Shown piece after piece: positions 27,394 through 35,402 of a stretch of 64,000 bases of DNA. A program made the position numbers and the translations under genes. The first letter of the stretch is position 1. Each line of letters starts with the position of its first letter. The stretch covers positions 36,968 through 100,967 of IMG/VR virus record IMGVR_UViG_3300021093_003813. The stretch is one strand, 5' to 3'. Source of the DNA: a virus. The notes beneath the pieces are model-generated. The model was given only the letters and a program-made list of their open reading frames with translations. It did no database searches and was not told where the DNA came from.

Positions 27394-29163
27394 ATGGCCA
27401 AATCTACAGCAGCTAGCAAAGTAAAAAAGACAAAAAAGGAAGTGGCAAAAACCATTCGAGCGGATATCTTGCAGTCCAGAGATATGCCGGCAAAAGAAGA
27501 GCCCACACAATCCGTAGACACAGCACAAAATGTTGCTGCAGTTGCAGCTGCCATTGAAGTGATGTCTGACTCACAAGAAGAGGTGTTGTTGGACATTCTG
27601 AAAGCTTTAGAAAAAATTCCACAAAATCGTGAAGAACAGGAAAAACAATCCCAAGACACTTTGGAAAAACTCATCAAAGTGATTGTCAAGTTGGACAAAC
27701 AGATAGAGGAAGCAACAGAAGCCGGTGACACAGAAAAAGCCAGCAAGTTGCAAGGCTTGCGTGACACACTTCGTGGTGAAGCTGAAACTCAGCAAAACCT
27801 TTCTTTACAGAGCTTGGACGCAGCACCTAAAACATTAGGTGAGACTTTTGGTCGTGCCATGGGTGTGGAACCCACCATGATGCGTGAACAAGGGGGAGGC
27901 GTAAAAGGTTTAGCTAAATCTATATTCAAAGGTACCAGAGATTACATTGGTGCCGTCACTGATCCAGATAAATTCAACCAATCATTCATTCCTTCTGTTG
28001 ATGAAAAAATTCAAAGGGAGCAACAAGAGCAAGCTGCCAAAGAAAAAATTTCAGCAAGTTTAGGTGAGGCACGCAAGGCTGAGATTGCTGAAAAAATCAA
28101 GGATGTGCCAGACCATCTACGTGTGAAGGTGGATCCAGAAACTGGAATGCGTTATCGAACTGGAAAATCCGGTTCTAGAATTGATGAGTTTGAAGAATCT
28201 GGTGCTAAAAGTTCTAGATTTGAATTTGGTACGCTTGGGGGCCTGGTGGATGAAAGCACTGGAAAGAAATATGACTATGATACACCAGCATCAGAAACCA
28301 AAGCCACAGCATCTACGGCCGCTAGACCTGCCGCTAGTAGCATATTTGAAGGAGAATCCGGTTCTGATACTGCCACGGACACTGGCACCCGAGACATTGT
28401 AGATAAATTGGATGAAGTGAAAATGTCTATTGAAGAACTGAACACCACGCTGGAAAACAAGGACATGGGCGGCGGTGGTGGCGGCGGTGGTCTGATGGAC
28501 AATGCGTTGGACATGGTGACACGTCGAGGAGGACGCAGAGGTGCCAGACGTGCAGCCAGAACTGCTTCTCGTGGTGCTTCCCGTGCTGTTGTTAGCGGGG
28601 GCGGTAAAGGAATAATGAAAGGTGCTCTGAAAGGTGCTGCCAAGTTTGCAAGATTTGCCGGTCCTGTGGGTGCCGCCATAACCTTGGGTATGGGTGCCTA
28701 TGATGCCGTACAAGGATTCGGCGCAGATCCAGATGCTAGCACTGGACAGAAAATTAAAAATGCAGGTAGTGCTTTGTTGAACAGTTTCAGCTTTGGTTTG
28801 CTAGGCAAATCTGCCAATGACATCAAAGAAGAAAAGGCTCAGCAAGAATCAGCTCAAGCACAATCTCGTCAAACCACACCAGGAGCTACTATAGAGGGTC
28901 AAGCCAGAGATAGTGCTCAACCTCCAGGAGGAACACCTCCCTTCAGAAGCAGTCAAAGAGCAGCAGCACAAGTGGAAACAGCTTCCGCAGCTGCGGCAGC
29001 TCCTGTAGCTGCTGCCGCACCGGTCATTGTGAACAACTCACCACAAACAATTGCCCCACAGGCGGCTCCGAAAGCCAACACCGGTGGGGCAGTTACTACG
29101 GTTCGAGATATGCGAAACAGTCACATGAGATTTCAGGACCGTCGCATGGTTCGAGTGATGTAA
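27394..29163 (+). CDS. 29: Tail tape-measure / hub protein gp29
   Basis: A 589-residue protein; T4 gp29 is 590. The N-terminal third is charged coiled coil (EEVLLDILKALEKI, then LIKVIVKLDKQIEEATEAGD). The middle is hydrophilic with a Gly run near 360, followed by Arg/Ala-rich repeats. A hydrophobic segment (ARFAGPVGAAITLGMGAYDA, near 425-445) is typical of tape measures that pass into the host membrane. An Ala-rich, then basic, C-terminus ends the chain. Length agreement and position after the gp26-like gene support the call. Confidence 0.82.
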   Translation: MAKSTAASKVKKTKKEVAKTIRADILQSRDMPAKEEPTQSVDTAQNVAAVAAAIEVMSDSQEEVLLDILKALEKIPQNREEQEKQSQDTLEKLIKVIVKLDKQIEEATEAGDTEKASKLQGLRDTLRGEAETQQNLSLQSLDAAPKTLGETFGRAMGVEPTMMREQGGGVKGLAKSIFKGTRDYIGAVTDPDKFNQSFIPSVDEKIQREQQEQAAKEKISASLGEARKAEIAEKIKDVPDHLRVKVDPETGMRYRTGKSGSRIDEFEESGAKSSRFEFGTLGGLVDESTGKKYDYDTPASETKATASTAARPAASSIFEGESGSDTATDTGTRDIVDKLDEVKMSIEELNTTLENKDMGGGGGGGGLMDNALDMVTRRGGRRGARRAARTASRGASRAVVSGGGKGIMKGALKGAAKFARFAGPVGAAITLGMGAYDAVQGFGADPDASTGQKIKNAGSALLNSFSFGLLGKSANDIKEEKAQQESAQAQSRQTTPGATIEGQARDSAQPPGGTPPFRSSQRAAAQVETASAAAAAPVAAAAPVIVNNSPQTIAPQAAPKANTGGAVTTVRDMRNSHMRFQDRRMVRVM

Positions 29164-30075
29164 TTAATCCTCAGCCAACTTGCTGAAATAACTCAGGGTA
29201 TCATCGTCATCATCAGGAACAGATGACTTGGGAGCTGCTGGCTTGGCAGCACGTGGAGCAGGAGCTTCTGCCACAGGTTCAGCTTCCATGCGACTCTCGG
29301 AAATCTTGTCGGCTGACACAGAGCCAGGACCGCCCTTCAACACCAGGTCCAGCTTACGCTTCAACTCCTCATAGCTCTTGAAGTTCTTGGCATCTGTGAA
29401 TTCATTCAAAGAATGTTGCTGATTCCAGATGACTTCAATAGCAGAATCATCTTCAGCAATGGATGACACAGGTTCAAACTCTGACTTGTCATAGTTTCTG
29501 TATCCTTCCACATTGCGAATCTTCAACTTGAAATTGGCACCTTTCCAGAAGTCAAAGGGATTGGTGGGATCCTCATCCTCGAACTGAGGTTGCATCACAT
29601 CCTTAATCTTGTCGAAAATCTTCTTGCCATACTTGTACAAGAACACCTTGCCCTCGTTCTGAGGATTGGCGGAGTCTTTGATGACCAGGATGTTTGAGAT
29701 GTACTGAAGCTTACGCTTCTGCTTGCGAGCAATTTCCTTGTTGCTCTCCACGCCAGAGTTCCATAGTTCATTGTTCAATTCTGACACAGGATCAGGAAGA
29801 TTCAATGTGGTCAAGCTGTTCTCAATGTACCAGCGACCTGAAGGACCTTGGAATCCATGATTCCAGATGCGTACCCAAGGAAGCTCTTCTCCCTTGGAGG
29901 GAGGCAGAAAGCGAATCACGGCGTAGCCGTTGCCTGCCTTGTCCACTGCCGGATTCCAGAAACGGTCATCATCACGGCGTTCAGTTGTGGGCTTTGCAAT
30001 CTTTTCCACCTCTCTCATGAGGTTATCGAAGTTGCCACGATTCTTGCGTAAATCTGATAGACTACTGAATGACAT
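29164..30075 (-). CDS. 32: Single-stranded DNA-binding protein gp32
   Basis: 303 residues from the ATG at 30075, chosen because AAGGAG lies just upstream; the frame stays open for 21 further codons into the leader repeats. The N-terminal LRKNRGNFD is the cooperative-binding B domain; the core keeps GRWYIEN and NEGKVFLYKYGKKIFDKIKD; the C-terminus is the acidic A domain ending DDDDDTLSYFSKLAED. gp32 coats ssDNA in replication, recombination and repair. The His/Cys zinc ligands of T4 gp32 are absent: the place between WYIEN and the QKRKLQYISN block has NLPDPVSELNNELW instead. Confidence 0.93.
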   Translation of the reverse strand: MSFSSLSDLRKNRGNFDNLMREVEKIAKPTTERRDDDRFWNPAVDKAGNGYAVIRFLPPSKGEELPWVRIWNHGFQGPSGRWYIENSLTTLNLPDPVSELNNELWNSGVESNKEIARKQKRKLQYISNILVIKDSANPQNEGKVFLYKYGKKIFDKIKDVMQPQFEDEDPTNPFDFWKGANFKLKIRNVEGYRNYDKSEFEPVSSIAEDDSAIEVIWNQQHSLNEFTDAKNFKSYEELKRKLDLVLKGGPGSVSADKISESRMEAEPVAEAPAPRAAKPAAPKSSVPDDDDDTLSYFSKLAED

Positions 30076-30088
30076 TGTGTTTCTCCTT

Positions 30089-30125
30089 GTATAACGGTGT
30101 ATGTAACGGTGTGTGTAACGTGTGA
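30089..30125 (-). repeat. Three tandem repeats in the gp32 leader
   Basis: Read on the minus strand, CACGTTACA, CACCGTTACA and CACCGTTATA follow each other at about 12-base spacing directly before the gp32 Shine-Dalgarno. T4 gp32 represses its own translation by binding its leader cooperatively; short unstructured repeats placed here are a natural candidate operator. The role is inferred. Confidence 0.55.
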
Positions 30126-30140
30126 CCTGCCATAACAAAA

Positions 30141-30326
30141 CTACTCCTCATCAAAATCATCATATTCTACAGCTCTGTTCTCTGAATAATAATCATCCTC
30201 ATCATCATCGTCAAGCATATCAAAGATGGCATTGCGATGCTTGCCAAACTTGTCTTTGTCTATTTTCTTGGGACGTTTGAAATCACGATAATCATCTTCA
30301 TGGTCCCAATCTCGCTGTCTACTCAT
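30141..30326 (-). CDS. Small acidic protein between gp59 and gp32
   Basis: A 61-residue protein with a basic first half (KRPKKIDKDKFGKHRN) and a very acidic second half (DDDDEDDYYSENRAVEYDDF). It overlaps the gp59 end by eight bases. The charge pattern resembles the acidic tail of gp32 or a DNA mimic. A replisome link is inferred only from position. Confidence 0.75.
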   Translation of the reverse strand: MSRQRDWDHEDDYRDFKRPKKIDKDKFGKHRNAIFDMLDDDDEDDYYSENRAVEYDDFDEE

Positions 30327-30900
30327 AGAAAGCCTTGTGTGTAATCATTGAAAATTTATCCTTCTCCACTTTGATGAAAGGTGAGTACTTGTGTATGGTT
30401 CTGGAGACAGAATTCCAAACTGGATCCAACACCAGCTGTTCATCCACCTCTGTAGTAAATCTATACAATTTATTTAGAATTACAAGTGTTTCCAACCGAC
30501 ATCTTTTACCACAATACTCCCTGAGAATCACAGGATGTCCCTGGGAACAATCCCAGGCATCTTCCAGAGTGGTGACATTCCAGGCTAAATTTTTCACATC
30601 TTGTGTGTAGGTGTAGGTCAAACTTTCCTGGATACGTTTCCATTCTGTGTAGATTTCTGGACCTGTGTTTTCAAAAATACCCCACTCATTACCATTCAGA
30701 AAATTGGCCACCAGATAGTTGATGAATTCATCCTGATTGTAATTGTATTGCTTCATCAACACTTCCAACTTCTTTTTGAAGTTGACCTTGACTCCTGACT
30801 TGGGAGGCCGAGGTGTGATGCCACTTCGGATGTCATAGTTGTCTGTGGTGAAGTGAAGCCGTAATGCAGTGTAAATCTTGTAAGCGTCAGATATGTTCAT
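30319..30900 (-). CDS. 59: Helicase loader gp59
   Basis: A 193-residue, basic, mostly helical protein; T4 gp59 is 217. DAYKIYTALRLHFTTDNYDI at the start, FINYLVANFLNGNEWGIFEN (about 59-78) and LVILNKLYRFT then LDPVWNSVSRTIHKYSPFIK near the end match the gp59 pattern. gp59 loads the gp41 helicase on gp32-covered forked DNA. The order gp33-gp59-gp32 is the same as in T4. Start and stop overlap the neighbours. Confidence 0.85.
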   Translation of the reverse strand: MNISDAYKIYTALRLHFTTDNYDIRSGITPRPPKSGVKVNFKKKLEVLMKQYNYNQDEFINYLVANFLNGNEWGIFENTGPEIYTEWKRIQESLTYTYTQDVKNLAWNVTTLEDAWDCSQGHPVILREYCGKRCRLETLVILNKLYRFTTEVDEQLVLDPVWNSVSRTIHKYSPFIKVEKDKFSMITHKAFYE

Positions 30901-31166
30901 ACAGGAAGTTTGGCGGTTTTCTTCAACAGATTCATTTCCTCGGCTTCTGCTTGTATCTTGGCCTTCAATGAACTGGTAATCATGGTGGCCACCGCCACAG
31001 GTTCTATCCCCTTTTGTTCACAGTATTCCAGAAGTGCCTCAAAACATCCAATGTTTCTTTTCACAGCTTCTCGTTCAATGTGTATGGAAAAATCTGTGGA
31101 ATTGGTGAACTCTCGTGTGATGAGATATTCCACAGTGAGAAGCTTCGGGTCTTGTTCATCAGTCAT
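30897..31166 (-). CDS. 33: Late transcription coactivator gp33
   Basis: An 89-residue protein; T4 gp33 is 112. The central FSIHIEREAVKRNIGCFEAL then LEYCEQKGIEP and the C-terminal LKAKIQAEAEEMNLLKKTAKL follow the gp33 pattern of marine T4-like phages. gp33 bridges RNA polymerase to the sliding clamp to activate late promoters, consistent with the TATAAATA sites in this window. It starts in an ATGA overlap with the lysin gene. Confidence 0.82.
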   Translation of the reverse strand: MTDEQDPKLLTVEYLITREFTNSTDFSIHIEREAVKRNIGCFEALLEYCEQKGIEPVAVATMITSSLKAKIQAEAEEMNLLKKTAKLPV

Positions 31167-31648
31167 GTTTTAGGCTCATAGAAAATGTGACCCCCGATAC
31201 GTACCACAGGTCGGGCAAATGTCCAATTGGGTGTCACTTTGGTGTTGTGAAAATATAGTGCATTCTCTAAACTAACAAGTTGTCTTTGGTTTGTCAAGAC
31301 AGCTTTGGCAATTTTCATGGATTCATTGTAAATTTTTTCATTGAACTTCATACGAGCACCACAAGTCCAGGAGAACTGACACCCTCTGGAATTTCTCTGA
31401 TACACCACATCACAAATGGTTTTAGGAAAGTCAGGATGCCGAACACGATTCATGGTGACCATGGCCACAGCCAGTTTACCTAGATAGGGTTCCATGGGAG
31501 CTTCGTAATGAATGTTTTCTGCCAGACATCTTAATTCCTTCTCAGAGGTCATGGAAATGACTTTTATTGCAGGAATGTTCATGTTGGTTTTCAATGATAC
31601 AGGATACAGCATCAACAACAAAATGAATATTGCAACAATTCTTTTCAT
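31163..31648 (-). CDS. SleB-type cell wall hydrolase with signal anchor
   Basis: 161 residues with an N-terminal hydrophobic segment (KRIVAIFILLLMLYP, residues 2-16) preceded by a positive charge: a signal or SAR-type anchor. The catalytic domain has LRCLAENIHYEA with the family Glu, then NRVRHPDFPKTICDVVYQ and GCQFSWTCG, hallmarks of the SleB/Hydrolase_2 family of peptidoglycan-cleaving enzymes. It probably acts as an endolysin in the periplasm. GGAGGAT precedes the start. Confidence 0.85.
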   Translation of the reverse strand: MKRIVAIFILLLMLYPVSLKTNMNIPAIKVISMTSEKELRCLAENIHYEAPMEPYLGKLAVAMVTMNRVRHPDFPKTICDVVYQRNSRGCQFSWTCGARMKFNEKIYNESMKIAKAVLTNQRQLVSLENALYFHNTKVTPNWTFARPVVRIGGHIFYEPKT

Positions 31649-32262
31649 AAATCCTCCTGATAATCAAAAAGTAGAAAATCATCTTGAAACAAGTGTTGAA
31701 CAATTTTTTGAAATACCGGGTGTTGAAAATCTAAATGGTCCAAATGATGTTTATCAGTTTTTCCTATTTGTTGCAGTTTTGTTGTATCATATCCTAGGTG
31801 TGTTTCAATCCATTTGTTGAACTGTTGTAGATTTTCATACTTGAACCAAGTGACTTTTGGATGATATGCCCAATACACCTGAGTTTGAAAAAATGATTCA
31901 TGGTATTTAAGGTAATCAACTGAAAAAATGTTTTCCAACGTATGTTTGGGTACACAATTTTTATCAAAGTTGGTGAATAAAAAATCTGCTAGATTCCCTA
32001 TTGTATCAGATGGCATATTCCCCAACAGGTCAAGTTGACTCAAATGTTTCAACGCGGAAATGAAGCGTGTTCTGGGATGTCTGATGACCGTGAACCCTGA
32101 GTGCTTCTTCTGATGGTGGTTATATAAGGTGTGGAAGGTGTAGTGAAAATGTAGTGAGGAATCCACATCTGGATAAAACATTTTTAAATAAGCTCGGGTG
32201 CCAGTTTTGGGAACCTTCACCCATATCCATTTTTCATCTGTTATTTTGGAAGAGATTATCAT
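31645..32262 (-). CDS. Sulfotransferase-like protein
   Basis: A 205-residue protein with the two PAPS-binding motifs of sulfotransferases: WVKVPKTGTRAYLKMF (about 14-29), matching the 5'-phosphosulfate loop, and FTVIRHPRTRFISALKHL (about 57-74), matching the 3'-phosphate motif with Arg and Ser. Such enzymes move sulfate from PAPS to sugars or other acceptors. The acceptor is unknown; the next genes encode an SGNH protein and a protease. It overlaps the SGNH gene by 29 bases. Confidence 0.72.
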   Translation of the reverse strand: MIISSKITDEKWIWVKVPKTGTRAYLKMFYPDVDSSLHFHYTFHTLYNHHQKKHSGFTVIRHPRTRFISALKHLSQLDLLGNMPSDTIGNLADFLFTNFDKNCVPKHTLENIFSVDYLKYHESFFQTQVYWAYHPKVTWFKYENLQQFNKWIETHLGYDTTKLQQIGKTDKHHLDHLDFQHPVFQKIVQHLFQDDFLLFDYQEDL

Positions 32263-33016
32263 GTGTTAACCTATCAATGATGTTACTGGCTATCACCTCA
32301 TGACACAGTTTGGATGGATGGTAGTCGTTTCTTGGCTTCTTAAAGTTAACATAGTCTGTGGCTATTGTCAACTCAGGTCTGGATGTATTAGTGGTATCAA
32401 ATTTTGAGGTTCGCATATCAAAAAATTCACCTAGGATTTTGGTGAAACTTGCTATAGGTTTTAGTGGAGTATCCATCAAATTACCAATGGTTTTATAGGT
32501 CTCACCTTGGTAGGACAATGTAATTAATCTATCCATCAACCAAGAATGTGGTTGGATGTAAGATAATGTAGTGTGAGGCCAGCACAAGATGTAGATGGGA
32601 AATTTATGCTCATGCTGTTGTAGAAAATTCAAAACAGTGAGAACATCATGTACCTGGGCTTGTTCAATGTAATCATCTACGGAACTATTGTTTTTCCTGG
32701 CCCACTCATGAAAAAATTTTGCATGGGTTGATGAAAGCAAGTCAATATGTGATACACCAGGTAAAAGCAAACTATCACTTCTTGTCCATCTGGTAAATTG
32801 AAAAACAAATGCGTCTAAAGTTTGGTGCTCAAGAAAAGATTTCCACCAACTGATAATTTTAGTATGAGAACCGCCTGGAAAGGACTGATTAAATGCATGT
32901 GCGTTAAAATGAGAAGCCACTAGATGTGAAAATCTAGTGGTTTCTCTACTTCCAAAATAATAATCTAACCCTGCGCCATGAGTGAAAGAACATCCCGCAA
33001 ACCCAATTGTTGTCAT
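32234..33016 (-). CDS. SGNH/GDSL-like hydrolase
   Basis: A 260-residue protein with block I GFAGCSFTHG (5-14; Ser in GCSFT replaces GDS), a Gly-Asn-like block FPGGSHTKI (about 46-54) and a C-terminal DYHPSKLCHEV (about 230-240) carrying the Asp-x-x-His pair. These are the catalytic elements of SGNH esterases and acetyl-hydrolases. It is one of four such proteins here, the others being at 42075-43019, 52055-52852 and 56464-57345. The substrate is unknown. Confidence 0.7.
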   Translation of the reverse strand: MTTIGFAGCSFTHGAGLDYYFGSRETTRFSHLVASHFNAHAFNQSFPGGSHTKIISWWKSFLEHQTLDAFVFQFTRWTRSDSLLLPGVSHIDLLSSTHAKFFHEWARKNNSSVDDYIEQAQVHDVLTVLNFLQQHEHKFPIYILCWPHTTLSYIQPHSWLMDRLITLSYQGETYKTIGNLMDTPLKPIASFTKILGEFFDMRTSKFDTTNTSRPELTIATDYVNFKKPRNDYHPSKLCHEVIASNIIDRLTHDNLFQNNR

Positions 33017-33022
33017 ACTATA

Positions 33023-34531
33023 TCATGTATCAGCGCAAGAACCACCGAAACATACCTGATTCTTAGCACAATCGTCATTATACACGCATGCCCCAGTAAC
33101 CACTGTTAGCGTGTCTACTCCATCTATTTCTGTAAGGTATTTTTCAATCTCTACTGTATCCAATTCACTTACTTCTTCATTATACACACCCAGATAATAT
33201 CCTGTGAAATACTTCTCATTTTTGGCATCAGTTGAGGTTATTTGAATCAGGTATTTTCCTACCACAACATCTTCAGTTGGTGCTACTGTTAGTGTGAGCA
33301 CTCCATCTGCAAAAGAACCAGACACCCAGGGAAGTTTTTTATAGAAATTGGTTTGAAGTTGACAATCCACATATTCTGCTGTTGTTATTGGTGTTGTTGT
33401 GGTGAAAGACAAGGTTGTGGTTTCTTGTTTTTTAACTGGGAACATGCTGAAGATGTTAGGACTCCAAATTTTTGTTCCGGCAATATACAGTGCCTTCACC
33501 AGACGGTTGGGTGTTGTTCCATAGATGGCTTCATTACGAAACAACATATCTTCTGCTGCATATTCCAACAACATATCCTTCAGTGTTTCAGCATCTGCTT
33601 CTGGATGTTGCTCAATGTATTGAGCTAGAACACCAGACACTACACCAGCACTGATGGAAGTACCTGAAACAGTTGCATAGCCACCATAGATGGAAGCTGC
33701 AGTGACATCTACGCCAGGAGCAGTTATGTCCACTTCAGGACCATAGTTGCTTGATAGTCCTGTAGCCCAAGACACCACACGGTCATAGGCATCTGATGCT
33801 GCTACACCAATAACAGTGTTCAATCCCACAGGAGATAGTGTGTCTGCTGCAACTCCAGTGTTACCTGCTGCAGCTACAACCACCAGTCCAGCATTTTGCA
33901 ATTCTGTTACTTTGCTGTCCAGCAATGCACTCTTGGGTACACTCCAGGAACAGTTCACAACTTTCACCACGTCGGGTGTGATTAAATGGTCTTCTAAAAC
34001 TGCATTGAATGCAATAAGCAATTTACCTATGGTGACTGAACCGAAAGGAATTTTCACACTTTTGATGGCGGCATTTCTAGACACACCAATAGTTTGACCA
34101 TTAATCACACTGGCAACAACTGTTCCGTGTCCTATAACATCAGAAAAATCTTCATTGAACGAATACAAGTGTTCAATGTTAGCTCCTTCGAATTCTGAAT
34201 GGCTATCATTCACTCCTGAGTCCATCAAATACACAACAGAATTATCTCCTTCAGAAATAGGATTGTATTTTTGTTTCATGGGAAGCGCATCTGTAACTAA
34301 GCGAAATTGATGCCACTCAGCATGAGATGTCACAGTTGTTTCTACATCCAGTTCAACTAGAATAACACCTTCAATAGATTCCAAAGTTTCTGCTGAAAAA
34401 TCATCTTCCACCTCTAGACCGATAACGCGAACACCTTCTAGATGATATAGAAGAGCGCCCTGAACGGTCAATGTTTCTAGAAGTGTTGTGGCACTGATGT
34501 CTGAAGAATAGGCAATATTAAATGTTTTCAT
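33023..34531 (-). CDS. Subtilisin-like serine protease (S8)
   Basis: 502 residues with a complete S8 triad: Asp104 in YLMDSGVND, His135 in IGHGTVVAS, Ser292 in SGTSISAG, plus Asn224 in AAAGN for the oxyanion hole. Residues 1-80 look like an inhibitor-type prodomain. About 350-480 is a beta domain. The last 25 residues hold four Cys (ACVYNDDCAKNQVC, then GGSC), probably two disulfides. There is no signal peptide. A late promoter and AAAGGAA precede it. It could be a virion-borne or maturation protease. Confidence 0.88.
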   Translation of the reverse strand: MKTFNIAYSSDISATTLLETLTVQGALLYHLEGVRVIGLEVEDDFSAETLESIEGVILVELDVETTVTSHAEWHQFRLVTDALPMKQKYNPISEGDNSVVYLMDSGVNDSHSEFEGANIEHLYSFNEDFSDVIGHGTVVASVINGQTIGVSRNAAIKSVKIPFGSVTIGKLLIAFNAVLEDHLITPDVVKVVNCSWSVPKSALLDSKVTELQNAGLVVVAAAGNTGVAADTLSPVGLNTVIGVAASDAYDRVVSWATGLSSNYGPEVDITAPGVDVTAASIYGGYATVSGTSISAGVVSGVLAQYIEQHPEADAETLKDMLLEYAAEDMLFRNEAIYGTTPNRLVKALYIAGTKIWSPNIFSMFPVKKQETTTLSFTTTTPITTAEYVDCQLQTNFYKKLPWVSGSFADGVLTLTVAPTEDVVVGKYLIQITSTDAKNEKYFTGYYLGVYNEEVSELDTVEIEKYLTEIDGVDTLTVVTGACVYNDDCAKNQVCFGGSCADT

Positions 34532-34541
34532 GAAAGTTCCT

Positions 34542-35132
34542 TTAAATGGTCGAAGTTTCTGTATTATTTATATCATTTATACCAAGCGCACCAACAGCCC
34601 AGGCTCTTTCCATACAGAAATAGCACCCACCACATCGTTTTAGTTTTCGTAACCCACAAGATTGTGTCAAACTTAACAAATCTAGTATATTATGCTCTTG
34701 ATATATTCTTAGTATTTCAATTTTGTCCAAATTGATGAAAGGTCGTATATGGTTTTCTGAACTCACTTCCCCTCGGATAGGAGGTGTATCTCCTTTAATA
34801 TACACGGTTGGAGTAAAATGAGTAACCACTTTGTTGCATCCTGTCAAAACTACTCCAGGATACACACTAAGAATATATTCAGCTGCTTCTCGAATAAGGA
34901 GTTTCTGTCTCCTGATGTTCACAACCTGAAACTTTCTTTCAAAACGTTGATCCAAATAATTTAAAATAGGAACAATCACATTCTGATAAACGTGTTTTGC
35001 AGGACTCAATGTATGTAAAACAATTGGTTTATTTGATTGTGTGGCCACAAGATACGCTAACAGCGTGCTGTCAGCTCCACCTGATATCAAAACATTGATA
35101 TGTTCAGCTTGTTCTGGAATAGTTATAATCAT
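34542..35132 (-). CDS. QueC-like PP-loop ATPase with zinc cluster (copy 1)
   Basis: 196 residues from the ATG at 35132; the open frame upstream lies inside the tmRNA and is not used. The PP-loop LISGGADSTLLAYL binds ATP for adenylation. The C-terminus has SCGLRKLKRCGGCYFCMERA, a C-x7-C-x2-C-x2-C pattern like the zinc site of QueC (7-cyano-7-deazaguanine synthase). No QueD, QueE or FolE is in the window, so preQ0 synthesis is not shown. A paralogue lies at 60347-60904. No Shine-Dalgarno is clear. Confidence 0.7.
   Translation of the reverse strand: MIITIPEQAEHINVLISGGADSTLLAYLVATQSNKPIVLHTLSPAKHVYQNVIVPILNYLDQRFERKFQVVNIRRQKLLIREAAEYILSVYPGVVLTGCNKVVTHFTPTVYIKGDTPPIRGEVSSENHIRPFINLDKIEILRIYQEHNILDLLSLTQSCGLRKLKRCGGCYFCMERAWAVGALGINDINNTETSTI
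34565..34572 (-). promoter_or_regulatory. Late promoter core for the subtilase
   Basis: Exact TATAAATA on the minus strand, 33 bases before the subtilase ATG, inside the last codons of the QueC-like gene. A second TATAAATG lies nine bases upstream. Confidence 0.7.
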
Positions 35133-35142
35133 AAAATTTAGT

Positions 35143-35400
35143 GGGGTTTTCTGTTCCCAGGGAAACCCCGAACCCGGCATGCTACCTAATTAGGCAGCTA
35201 ATGCAAGAGGCATATTATTTGTGCCTGTTGATGTTTTTGCTCTGCTTACGGCAGTCGCCTATCGGGTAGCTCTCTCATCTAATCCTTAACCTGTCGAAAC
35301 CTGTCATCCCCGAAATTGGTGTACCTGAATGGAGATGGAGGGAATCGAACCCTCGTCCAAGCCATGTTTCAATTTGAGCTGTTCTACTACCATCCTACTT
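35143..35400 (-). ncRNA. ssrA: Circularly permuted (two-piece) tmRNA
   Basis: On the minus strand the 3' (acceptor) half comes first: a T-arm GGACGAGGGTTCGATTCCC and acceptor strand CATCTCC with discriminator A at 35330. After only 18 bases comes the 5' half, beginning GGGGATG at 35311, which pairs with the acceptor over 7 bp (one G-U), then GGTTTCGACAGG, the tmRNA signature. The tag ORF (35240-35190) encodes AKTSTGTNNMPLALAA and a TAA inside a hairpin; ALAA is the proteolysis signal. CCA is not encoded. Hairpins follow to about 35143. tmRNA rescues stalled ribosomes. Outer ends are approximate. Confidence 0.88.
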
Positions 35401-35402
35401 AG

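Noticed and set aside
27390-27767. 125-residue minus-strand frame opposite gp29
   Set aside because: Lies wholly opposite a well-supported tape-measure gene; Ser/Cys/Phe-rich composition and no ribosome site.
30142-30210. Short CAT/TCA-rich runs looking like a repeat array
   Set aside because: They code the Asp/Glu-rich tail of the small acidic protein; no spacer structure, so not CRISPR.
35133-35180. Longer start for the QueC-like gene (MPGSGFPWEQ)
   Set aside because: These codons lie inside the tmRNA hairpins; the ATG at 35132 begins the conserved part.
35330-35358. Isolated T-arm suggesting a tRNA gene
   Set aside because: No anticodon arm or D-arm fits beside it; the acceptor pairs with GGGGATG 18 bases downstream, so it is the 3' half of a permuted tmRNA.
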